In this document: positions 51,300-60,000 of the stretch, piece after piece
How positions within the stretch are numbered: the stretch's first letter is position 1
Layout: each line of letters starts with the position of its first letter
Origin: Nematostella vectensis
Taxonomy: Eukaryota > Cnidaria > Anthozoa > Actiniaria > Edwardsiidae
Direction: 5' to 3'
Length of the DNA: 60,000 nt
NCBI RefSeq assembly: GCF_932526225.1
Contig: NC_064040.1
Location: forward strand, 13,618,856 to 13,678,855
The notes under the pieces: model-generated
The model's database searches: none
Told to the model about the DNA's origin: nothing
What the model saw: the letters and a program-made list of their open reading frames with translations, nothing else
Program-made: the position numbers and the translations under genes

Positions 51300-54160
51300 A
51301 TGCATTTTTGGGTATTTCAAAAGCTGACAAACCGAAAAAGAGTGTACTCTAATGCAGGAAATGAAATAATATCTAATCAAGTGAGCATTGTATCCCTTCT
51401 AAACCTTATTAATTAGCCGGCAAGACAACTGGATACTTTCCCAACGAGATAACTGCTCGAAATATGACAAAGCTCTTTCGCACGAAATATGAAGTTGCTT
51501 CGCAGAAAGAAAGGGCGGGAGGCACGTACAAAGTGAAAGAAAATAAATTTGAATTGACGACCTTAGGGCAAGGCGTAATGTAAACGAATATACCTAAACA
51601 GAGAACTGTTACTTAAAACCAACCCCTCTGATGGGTGGTGGGGACATTTGTCTATTCGTATACTCCTATTTCAAATAAGGTTACACCCGAGAATTCGTGG
51701 TGTCGCTGCCTGAGTTCGTGGGCACTAAGGTACAAATGAAGAACTCTAGTCTTTAAAATCTATGTGAATGTTAAGACACATAAAAAATGCAACAATATTT
51801 TAATTAAGTATTTGCTGTTATTTTCGCTTATTTTTTCATTAATTTGAGGCCCACAGAGCAGTCCGTGCTACGACACATGGATTCTCCGAGTGAGCCTAGT
51901 TTGAAATAGGTGGATAAAAAAGAATCGCTAGTAGCACCATCGCCATTACTTCAGGGGTAATAAAGTAGGATAAAATAGGACAGTATCGTCGTATCCTGTG
52001 CTTTGTTTTATTTGGCATAAAAAGCTTAACCTAAAAACACGTCGCGGAGCATTTAATTGTGCAATGCTGGATATTTTATATTGAGTAGTATTAGAAATTT
52101 ATAGTGCAATGATGGATACTTTATATTGAATAGTTCTGGACTGCGAACCGCGGACCGATGAAATTTAGAGGTCTTAAAATGTGGACGGGTATTCTGAAGT
52201 TTAGCCCTTATATTTCCCGTCACCGAAATTGTGCTGGTCTATGGTCTATTTTAATTTAACAGGCGAAACCAACATTATCCCTGTATGGGGCTTTAAAACT
52301 TCCGGGAATTACCATCTTGGGCGGGCCTGAAGGAATGCTTTTATTCCTCCCATTTTAAGATAGCTGTTAAATTTACTATTAATGTTGATAAATACAGAAA
52401 TATTGCAGTAATTCTAAATGTTGTTCCAGAGCCTCAAAATATCAAAACTCCCGATAGGTCTCACAATTTTTACTTTGATATCCGCCCACACTAACATATA
52501 ATTTTGCCACCTACGCTAGCGCTAGGGTCGCTAGCATTCGTTATAAAACAAAAAGCTTATAAGCAAAACTTCAACGGCGGCACTATATGTGTCTGAAGGT
52601 TAACGCGCCCAGCAAGTGTTCACTTCACGATGGAATCTGAATTTTCCATTCAGATTCCAAGGCTTTTGCTAGTTTGACTTTCTTTCCATGAGGCAACAAA
52701 ATATATCCAGCAAAACCTTTAAAGACATCATCACCGGCTTGGAAAGAAGTATATTTCTTTTCGGGTCCGTAGGCATTTCAAAAATTTTATTGATAAAAAG
52801 ATCGCTCTTTAGATAAAAGCTCTTTGGATCACGATAACTCCCATCTTGTCTTCGGTCAAATTTTTTTCTTTATTTAACTATCTTTTTTATACTGTTCTCA
52901 CGTTCAACCTTGCCCCCCTCCCTTGTCCCCAGGACGCTCCTATTTCCAACACGGTGGGATATTTAGATTAGCAAGTAGATATGGCAGCTGGAGACTGCAG
53001 AAAAATAGCATCATAACGTATATAAAAAGATAAAAAATGTTGTATTACCGACTATGCTGATGTCACTATGTTTATTTATTTATCCCATACATTTCGCTAT
53101 TATGATACTTTTGGCGTTTTTTGTTTTCCGAATTTTTAAAAGAAAGACTAAAGAACTGTTTTCCCACATCAGATGGTTCTACTCTCGACAATTCCACGCA
53201 TGGCGGGAATCTCAGTGCAGGACGAGCCTACGTCTTCACCTCACTAGACACAGGAACAAAAATAACAATTACAATAACATCTTGTACGATCGGTGTCCTA
53301 GCGGCCATAAGCAACGCCATCATCATCTACTTCACAGCGACAGCAAGGCGCTCGAGAGAACAGCGAGCCTCCAATCGCTCACACACCGCCTACTTTGTGA
53401 TGAGTCTCGCCCGCTCTGATCTGTGCGCAAGTGTGATAACAATACCTCTTCATAATGCTTCTGAATTGTGGGTAGGCTTTGTGAAGACAGACTCGATATG
53501 TAGAATAGTGAGCGTGCTTGACATTGCGTTTCCAATTATCACAATTAATAATCTTATCGTTATTTCTGTAGAACTATATCTTTGCATTTTCCACCCGTTC
53601 TATATTCCACCCAAGCGAGTCGTTAAGGGTTTAATAGTTGGGGCGTGGGTAGCTGGTTTTGGAACACCTCTAGTGTAAACGGGCACCTACAAGCTAACCC
53701 CAACCGCAGTTGGCGGAAATCACTACTATCTTAAATGTTTATACGACACCACTGACCCCACCGCCAAGGCTCAAGTTATTGCATTCATTTCATTGTAGTT
53801 TTTACTCCCTTGCATAAGTCTCGCTTTCGTCAATATACGCATAACGAAATCCTTCAACAAGAGAAATCGCGTATCTCCCGAGGAGACCAGTTCAAAGTCC
53901 GATGCTTGGAGGTTCAAGAATTCTCGAATGTTCGTCGCTATCATTTTTACGTTTATTGTCCCATATTTTCCTTGGTTCCTGTACACAGCAGTCAATGCTA
54001 ACATAACCGTTACACCCTACGAAGAGTTGGTTATTCGGTATTGTTTTTCCATAATTGGGTTTGCCAATTGTCTAGCTAACCCGATTATTTATTTTCTTTT
54101 TTCTAAGGAATTTTGCAACAGGCTTTTCCGTGCTCTTATTTGTTGTCACGCTACATGAGA
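51300..54160. repeat. Segmental duplication copy C (contains the GPCR pseudogene)
   Basis: Colinear with copy B from the CCGAAAAAG..GTGTACT block (51331) through CAAGTGAGCATTGTATCCCT, GACGACCTTAGGGCAAGGCG, TTTATTTGGCATAAAAAGCTT and the GPCR to 54158. Upstream and coding parts are both diverged by substitutions and small indels. Confidence 0.8.
53173..54158 (+). pseudogene. GPCR pseudogene, duplicate of 46564-47550
   Basis: Most residues match the intact receptor. Breaks: the ATG at 53173 is out of frame with the rest because of small indels in the first codons; in-frame stops at 53676-53678 (end of TM4) and 53796-53798 (TM5); a 6-base in-frame loss near 53888; the ERY box is ELY; and the C terminus is replaced after NRLFRAL. 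The NPIIY motif is intact. A functional receptor is not expected. Confidence 0.93.
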
Positions 54161-54504
54161 CTCTAACGCTTCCGTCTCCGTTTACGCTTACGTCGTCGTG
54201 AGAACCAGTCTTCAGTGTTTAATGAATTTCTTACCTTTAACCTCTACTAAGTGGGTTCTTGATTAAGATGCACTTTTTTAACCGTTCTATTAACAATAAA
54301 GTTTTAAACACTAAACGTCAGTTTTCTTACAGTTTAGCGATGTTTCCACCAACAGAGTCCTTTGACGAGAGTTCTGATGACGATTACGATGAGGGAATGA
54401 AAATGAGGAGAAAAATGAGCGAATGAATGAGAAGAGGGGCATAGAAAGGGAGAGTGGCTGTTAAAAGAGCATGACGGGAAGCGACCTAATAAATAAAGAA
54501 ACAG

Positions 54505-55495
54505 ACGCGACGTGAGGGACCAAGGAAAGGAAGATAACTGACCCAAGAGGCGTGAAGGGAGGGGATGAAAGACCAAGCAAAGGAAGACAACTGACCCAAG
54601 GGACGTGACGGGTAAGGAATGAGGGACCAAGCAAGGGAAGACAACCGACCCAAGGGACGTGACGGGAGGGGATGAGGGACTAAGCAAGGGAAGACAACTG
54701 ACCCAAGGGGACGTGACGGGAGGGGATGAGGGACTAAGCAAGGGAAGACAACTGACCCAAGGGACGTGACGGGAGGGGATGAGGGACTAAGCAAGGGAAG
54801 ACAACTGACCCAAGGGGCGTGACGGGAGGGGATGAGAGACCAAGCAAGGGAAGACAACTGACACAAGGGGCGTGACGGGTGGGGATGAGGGACCAAGCAA
54901 GGGAAGACAACTGACACAAGGGGCGTGACGGGAGGGAATGAGAGACCAAGCAAGGGAAGACAACTGACCCAAGAGGCGTGACGGGAGGGAATGAGAGACC
55001 AAGCAAGGGAAGACAACTGACCCAAGGGACGTGACGGGAGGGGATGAGGGACCAAGCAAGGGAAGAAATCTGAGCCAAGGGGCGTGACGGGAGGGGATGA
55101 GGTACCAAGCAAGGGAAGACAACTGACCCAAGGGGCGTGACGGGTGGGGATGAGGGACCAAGCAAGGGAAGACGATTGACCCAAGGGGCGTGACGGGAGG
55201 GGATGAGGGACCAAGTAAGGGAAGACAACTGACCCAAGATGCGTGACGGGTGGGGATGAGGGACCAAGCAAGGGAAGACAACTGACCCAAGGGGCGTGAC
55301 GGGAGGGGAAGAGGGACCAAGCAAGGGAAGACAACTGACCCAAGAGGCGTGACGGGTGGGGATTAAGGAACAAGCAAGGGAAGACAACTGACCCAAGGGG
55401 CGTGACGGGAGGGTATGAGAGACCAGCTGAACAGAGGTGCACGACGGGGGAGGTTTAGGGATCAAACCAGGAGGGAAAGACAACTAATCCAAGGA
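54505..55495. repeat. 53-bp minisatellite, about 18 units
   Basis: Unit GACCCAAGGGGCGTGACGGG + AGGGGATGAGGGACCAAGCA + AGGGAAGACAACT. It is strongly purine-rich on +. It begins with divergent units near 54505 and decays at 55440-55495. Long overlapping minus-strand open frames (up to 318 codons) result from a 53-bp period lacking stops and are not genes. Confidence 0.95.
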
Positions 55496-55499
55496 GTTG

Positions 55500-57000
55500 T
55501 ATTAACAACCTTAAATAATAAAATAATAACGTAGAAATACTATTGTTATTGATCATTTGTGCATCGTTAAGAATATTTTCAGCCTAATTATGCTCCCAAA
55601 GTAAAGTAAAGTCCCAGCTTCAGCTGAAATTTAGACGTTCTTATAAAAAAGTGTATAATTAGAGATACTTTTTTTCCGGAGCTTCTACTAACATGTCAAT
55701 CATAAGAATAATTCTCATACCGCCACGACCTTTGATAGAGATGCAATACTTTGTTTGTCCATGATATAACAAATTAATTATAAACTTACTCCGGCCTTTT
55801 GTTGTCCAAAAACTTTAGAATTACTGTTACTTGGACATTTAATTTTCGAACAGAAGGCATGTATAAACTTAATAAAGGTTATAAAGTCTCACAAGCGTCT
55901 ATTGAAATTAAAGGGAAAAAAGTTGTAATAATGACAAAATAGAGACAACGGAACTGTTTTAGTAGAATAAGCGCCTCCCTCAAATAAGCGCCCCGTCTAA
56001 GAGTCGACAAATGTATGTAAGTGTCATGTACAAATACTCAAGTACAGAAACTTTGGGGTTTAACGCTAAACTTGACCAGTACGGTTAAAGGCAACATAAC
56101 GTAACGTGCTAAAAAAATAATTATTTTTCATTACGAAATGGTGATAGCAAGGGTAATGTGAGCAGTTTCCTGTTATCTAGTTTCCGAGAGGCCACTGATC
56201 ACGTTTCTACAGGACAAAACTCCAATGTTAGGGCTAATGTGACATTAAAATTTGCACATTTAAGATATTCAAGCGTTTAGTTAAAGGCTTAAAGGAGCCT
56301 GCCCTTCCCCCCTCCCCCCCCCCCCTTGTTTATCCTCTTTGTTCTGCTACCCCCTTTTCCCAATATCCCGGGGGGAGTTCTTCAAGGTAAAAGTGATAGG
56401 GACGCTCGTCGGAAAATTCGAAAAATACCCCTAAAAAATACCAGCACGACCAAAAATTGCTACCCTAAACAATACCTCAGGAGCCTTAAAATTACCATTT
56501 CTAAGAGAAAAGCCTATTTTTCCTCGGATACCCCCTAAAAAAAAACCTGAGGCCTGATTTTGACCCCTAAAAATACGAAGAGCATCCCTATATCAAGTAG
56601 ACATGGGAAGACCTCCCCCCCCCCCCCCCCCAGGCCCAATATACCCTAGGTACCTAAAAGTTATATCAGACTGCTAAAGTGGAGATATCATCGAATTTGG
56701 ATTGGAAATAATCCCGCTCCCTTTCAACAGCCTTCAAAACCCTGAAATGGTGTCTAATAAAAACCTGAATTACCCCTTCGAGATCACAAAAATCTTGCGC
56801 CTAACCCTTTGTCAATTGCAGAAGCATACGCAAACAAAAGAATCAAAGAAGCCAAAAAACGTGACTGTACGACGACCTTCGGGTTTTGGATTTCAGCGTA
56901 ACTATCTGAGCCGCAAGATCCCATGTCACTGTAAATCAGGAGCCCGCCAACCAATCAAATCCCTGTATTTCCCAAGTGCACGCCCCTGATAGTCTCGGCT
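55500..57000. other. Upstream region of ferritin, no gene recognised
   Basis: AT-rich with poly-C runs at about 56311-56325 and 56614-56631. The part 56280-56660 looks like a degraded interspersed repeat (CCCCTAAAAA words). I see no exon. Confidence 0.4.
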
Positions 57001-57038
57001 ATACATCGAGTTGTTTGCACTGTGAACCTTAGATCCCC

Positions 57039-57072
57039 GTTTTCTGCTTCAACAGTGATTGAACCGAAACAG
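57039..57072 (+). promoter_or_regulatory. Iron-responsive element in the ferritin 5' UTR
   Basis: A perfect 5-bp upper stem TTCAA/TTGAA closes the canonical six-base loop CAGTGA (57053-57058). A C at 57047 is at the bulge position directly 5' of the stem, and the lower stem pairs in part (TTTCTG with CCGAAA). In animals such elements bind IRP1 when iron is low and block translation of ferritin mRNA. It lies about 80 bases before the ATG; the cap site should be within roughly 40 bases upstream for full function. Confidence 0.92.
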
Positions 57073-57140
57073 GACTCATACGCGATTTTACAAAAACTTT
57101 TCAGTTTTATTTTTCACCTTGCCATAAAAACTCGTTCAAG

Positions 57141-57245
57141 ATGTCGCTCTCACTTTGCCGTCAGAACTATCACGAGGAGTCCGAGGCGGGCGTCAACAAG
57201 CAGATCAACCTCGAGTTGTACGCCAGCTACGTCTACATGTCGATG
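57141..57245 (+). CDS. Ferritin exon 1
   Basis: Thirty-five codons from [13 protein letters not shown] to YVYMSM, helix A with ferroxidase E25 and Y32. Donor ATG|GTACGT. Confidence 0.95.
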
Positions 57246-58877
57246 GTACGTAAAGGCGGATTTTTAACTAACGATTTGTCGGAAACTCTTTTCAGTTTTT
57301 TGCGTAGCGATTTTATGAAATCGAACCAACACCAAATGAACGTTTAGATACTTGGCCCGACAAATCAGCCTAATACGGTTACCTAGAAATAAAGCGAATC
57401 TTGTTTAGAATCTCAATAACTCTAGCTTAAAAATAACTCGAATACTCCGCCAAATTGTACTGACTTTAAATTCCATAGAGGCTACTTTTGAGTTAGATTT
57501 CCCCTCGAATTGTCTCTGGTCTCTCTTAAAAGGGTTCGAGTCAATGTTTTTATGTATTTCCAGCAGCTAGCCTCTCATAAGATATTCGAGCTTATTTTCG
57601 CATCTCGTGACTCTGGCAAACTGCAAGATACGTGATGTTTATTCGGGTGTTGTATTCCAACCAATCCATACCTGTCAATCCACGGGTTCGGCCCGGCGTC
57701 CTTTGCGGTACTCTTGTTACTCGTAGTTTTACGAATTTCGTGATTTTCAAAGTAAGGGGCAGACCATTTTATTTTGATAGGTCGTTCATTCTGATCTAAG
57801 TCAAACATTGAATGTTCGGTATTTTCTTAATTAGCCTACACGCTAATTAATACAGACAAACCCTTTTTATTTTATTTTATTTTTTATCTCATTCCTTCAA
57901 AAACTCTGCAATAGTATTGTATTAGTTTTTTGTATTCGTCAAATTCTTCAAATTTTGTATTTGTTATCATAACAAGATTTTGTTTATTCTTATTAACCAG
58001 GCCTTCCATTTCGACCGTGATGATGTAGCTTTGCCTGGATTCCACAAGTACTTCATGAAGGCCTCGCATGAAGAGCGCGAGCATGCCGAGAAGGTAAGTA
58101 CCGCTTTTTGCTGTGTTCACCAAGTGCGACGTTCTAGGTGCTGTCGTAAAACGCTACCACCCTACAAGATGAGTGTGGGGGCGAGGAGGATAAAAGGAAT
58201 ACAAGCGTAAAAAAAAAATGGAGTTTTCGCTTAAAAAATCAAGGGATTCGTAATGTAAACAAACAGCGGCAATAGCTTAAAACTTGTTATCTCTTTGTCT
58301 CCATTTCCAGCTTGCCAAGTTCCAGCTGCAACGTGGAGGCCGCATTGTGCTTCAAGACATCAAGGTTAAACAAAAAAGTTCTCTAATTTTTGTTTTTAAA
58401 AGCATTTGTTTTCTTATGTCTATACAATCTTGCACACCACTCAGAGTTGCTTCTATGTCAGCGCCTCCTAATGTTATGTCATTTATATCTTCGCTAGTGT
58501 GCTAAGCGCCCATGTATTTTTTACACTTATTAGCGCCCTGAGCGCGACGACTGGGGTTGTGGACAGGATGCCATTCAGGCAGCTCTTGACCTGGAAAAAC
58601 ACGTCAACCAGGCCTTACATGATCTGCACAAGGTCGCCGAGAAGCACGGTGACTCTCAGGTACGTGGGCTCCCTGTGTTCTGAAACAGCAACCTGACTTT
58701 TTAAGCCCTACTTACCTTATCTCGTGTGATTTTTAGATGCAAGACTGGCTCGAGTCACATTACCTGACTGAGCAAGTGGAGGCCATCAAGGAGCTTGCTG
58801 GTCACTTGACCAACCTGAAGCGTGTTGGCCCTGGCCTGGGAGAATTCCAGTTCGACAAGCACACCCTCGATGACTAG
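57141..58877 (+). CDS. Ferritin, heavy-chain (ferroxidase) type, five exons, complete
   Basis: A 24-mer iron-storage protein that oxidises Fe(II) and mineralises it inside the shell. Exons 57141-57245, 58001-58093, 58311-58364, 58534-58659 and 58737-58877 are all phase 0, giving 172 aa, the usual animal H-ferritin length. Ferroxidase ligands are complete: E25, Y32, E59, E60, H63, E105 and Q139 (human H numbering plus 2). There is no signal peptide, so it is cytosolic. The start [10 protein letters not shown] has the typical RQNYHEE N terminus. All introns are GT-AG. Together with the iron-responsive element this is a normal IRP-regulated ferritin gene. No breaks seen. Confidence 0.97.
58001..58093 (+). 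CDS. Ferritin exon 2
   Basis: Thirty-one codons, [14 protein letters not shown] to EEREHAEK, helix B with E59, E60 and H63. Acceptor AACCAG, donor AAG|GTAAGT. Confidence 0.96.
58311..58364 (+). CDS. Ferritin exon 3
   Basis: Eighteen codons [18 protein letters not shown], end of helix B and the start of the BC loop. Acceptor TTCCAG, donor AAG|GTTAAA. Confidence 0.95.
58534..58659 (+). CDS. Ferritin exon 4
   Basis: Forty-two codons [15 protein letters not shown] to KHGDSQ, helix C with ferroxidase E105. Acceptor TTATTAG, donor CAG|GTACGT. Confidence 0.96.
58737..58877 (+). CDS. Ferritin exon 5
   Basis: Forty-six codons plus [23 protein letters not shown] to HTLDD, helices D and E with Q139. 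Acceptor TTTTTAG. Confidence 0.97.
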   Translation: MQDWLESHYLTEQVEAIKELAGHLTNLKRVGPGLGEFQFDKHTLDD

Positions 58878-59142
58878 AGGGCTGCAGGCCGGACTGAGCC
58901 TCGAACCAGTGGATTGACCTTTGAACCATAGTAGATCTTATCAACCCTGATGTGACACACAGCGCCGCCCTTGTTCACACAAATCGGAAGCCTTTCGATA
59001 ATTCTTTCCACTCCGAGGCACACATCGCCGTGCCCTGGTCCCTATTTCATCCAATGGTAAAGGAATCAGGGAAGCCGTTTTTTGTTAACAAGAGCATCTT
59101 TGTTTTCTTTTCTTTTGTTAGACTTGTTTTCTGTAGTGACTA

Positions 59143-59148
59143 AATAAA
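59143..59148 (+). terminator. Ferritin polyadenylation signal
   Basis: AATAAA about 266 bases after the stop, followed by GCATGATAAAATCAG, the only canonical hexamer in the expected range. Confidence 0.75.
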
Positions 59149-59159
59149 AGCATGATAAA

Positions 59160-60000
59160 ATCAGTGCGATGACTGCTTTATAATTGTTGATTATGACTAT
59201 GGTCTGTCCCCCTTCTCAAGCTCACACAAACTTATGACGTCTTCCGTTTTGCATATTTCAAAAAAAGCAACAGATAACATCCCAACATCCTGCAACAAGT
59301 TTTCAATATAAAGAAGTCATTTCTTTAGAAGGGGATATGGGTAATATGAGGGAATGGAATAAATAGTAACTGAGATTAGAAATCTTGGAAATTGCCAAAC
59401 AACAACAGTGGCCGCATGAAAGGAGGGCACCTACTTTTCTGAGCGTTTTTGTTTTTTTAAACGATTGCGAAATTTACATAAATATGCATAAAACGTTATA
59501 GGTATAAATTGATTTAAGGACAACTCTGCTGCCCCAGCCACCTCCGCATCTCGAGTGTTTTTACTCAGTATTTTTATGTATTGGTGTTCCTGTGGCGAGT
59601 TAATCCGGAACCGGAAGAGGGCAGGGGAAGAAAGTCAAAATCGCTTTTTCCATTAACCCAGGCCCCCATTCTTACTTGAGTACGCCACAGGAATCCCGAA
59701 ATCGAAAAAAAGCCTTTGTCCCACATCACGCGAGACGCCTGCGGAGGAGGCAATCTGCTGACCCTAAACAAGGTTATATAATTATAAACAAAAACACATT
59801 CTTGATACACAGTTTTTCCTGTCCAATTTTTTTTTATCATTGGTCTAATTGTTCGCACATTGTTTTATTTCCTTTCAGTTTATATACTATATATGTTCTT
59901 CAGTTCTAATTTCCAAGACCCATCCACTTTGAGGCATGGGATCGATCTAGAGAGATAAATCAGACGCCAGTATAGAGGGAGAAGAAATAGATGTAGAGCA
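59160..60000. other. Downstream flank of ferritin, no gene recognised
   Basis: Contains a small imperfect inverted repeat (TTCCTGTGGCG near 59586 and CGCCACAGGAA near 59684) enclosing about 90 bases, possibly a MITE remnant. Nothing else I can support. Confidence 0.4.

Noticed and set aside
54486-55483. Minus-strand open frames of 177-318 codons rich in Pro/Ser/Leu
   Set aside because: They overlap each other in different frames over the 53-bp satellite, the result of a stop-free repeat and not of coding.

Overview
This is nuclear DNA from an animal, most likely an anthozoan cnidarian such as a sea anemone close to Nematostella. That assignment is an inference from the AT-rich introns, short exons with GT-AG borders, the protein sequences, and the mix of Gypsy, hAT and foldback elements. 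Two convergent host genes fill the left two thirds. The 3' end of GINS1 (PSF1, a CMG helicase subunit) lies on + (exons 786-890, 1302-1376, 1513-1578). A complete RPS6KC1-like gene (PX domain, MIT domain, AGC-type pseudokinase) lies on -. I assembled it by hand as 16 exons from 39400 down to 2409. All phases agree, giving 2826 nt and 941 aa.

The introns of that gene hold most of the unusual DNA: a 13-kb 34-bp minisatellite (2880-15870), a 2-kb foldback element (16526-18410), a 4-kb 37/38-bp minisatellite (22225-26282), a small terminal-inverted-repeat element (26459-26807) and an antisense Gypsy LTR retrotransposon (28067-36353). A 3.7-kb hAT-like transposon (30073-33816) is nested in the Gypsy reverse transcriptase.

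The main discovery candidate is a recurrent pattern. At least six tandem repeats here begin exactly at an exon end, with units that contain the last exon bases plus the 5' splice site (or, in one case, the stop codon). A seventh sits on a 3' splice site. They range from a two-copy incipient duplication to arrays of over 100 and about 380 units. In the 37/38-bp array many units carry a good 5' splice site, a branch-point-like motif and a 3' splice-site-like AG.

From 39.4 to 57 kb there are few genes. Three diverged segmental copies lie around 40.59-42.99, 43.75-47.55 and 51.30-54.16 kb. The second carries an intact class A GPCR on + (46564-47550) and the third a GPCR pseudogene (53173-54158). 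A 53-bp minisatellite (54505-55495) follows. The right end holds a complete five-exon ferritin heavy-chain-type gene (57141-58877, 172 aa, all ferroxidase ligands present) with a textbook iron-responsive element in its 5' leader.
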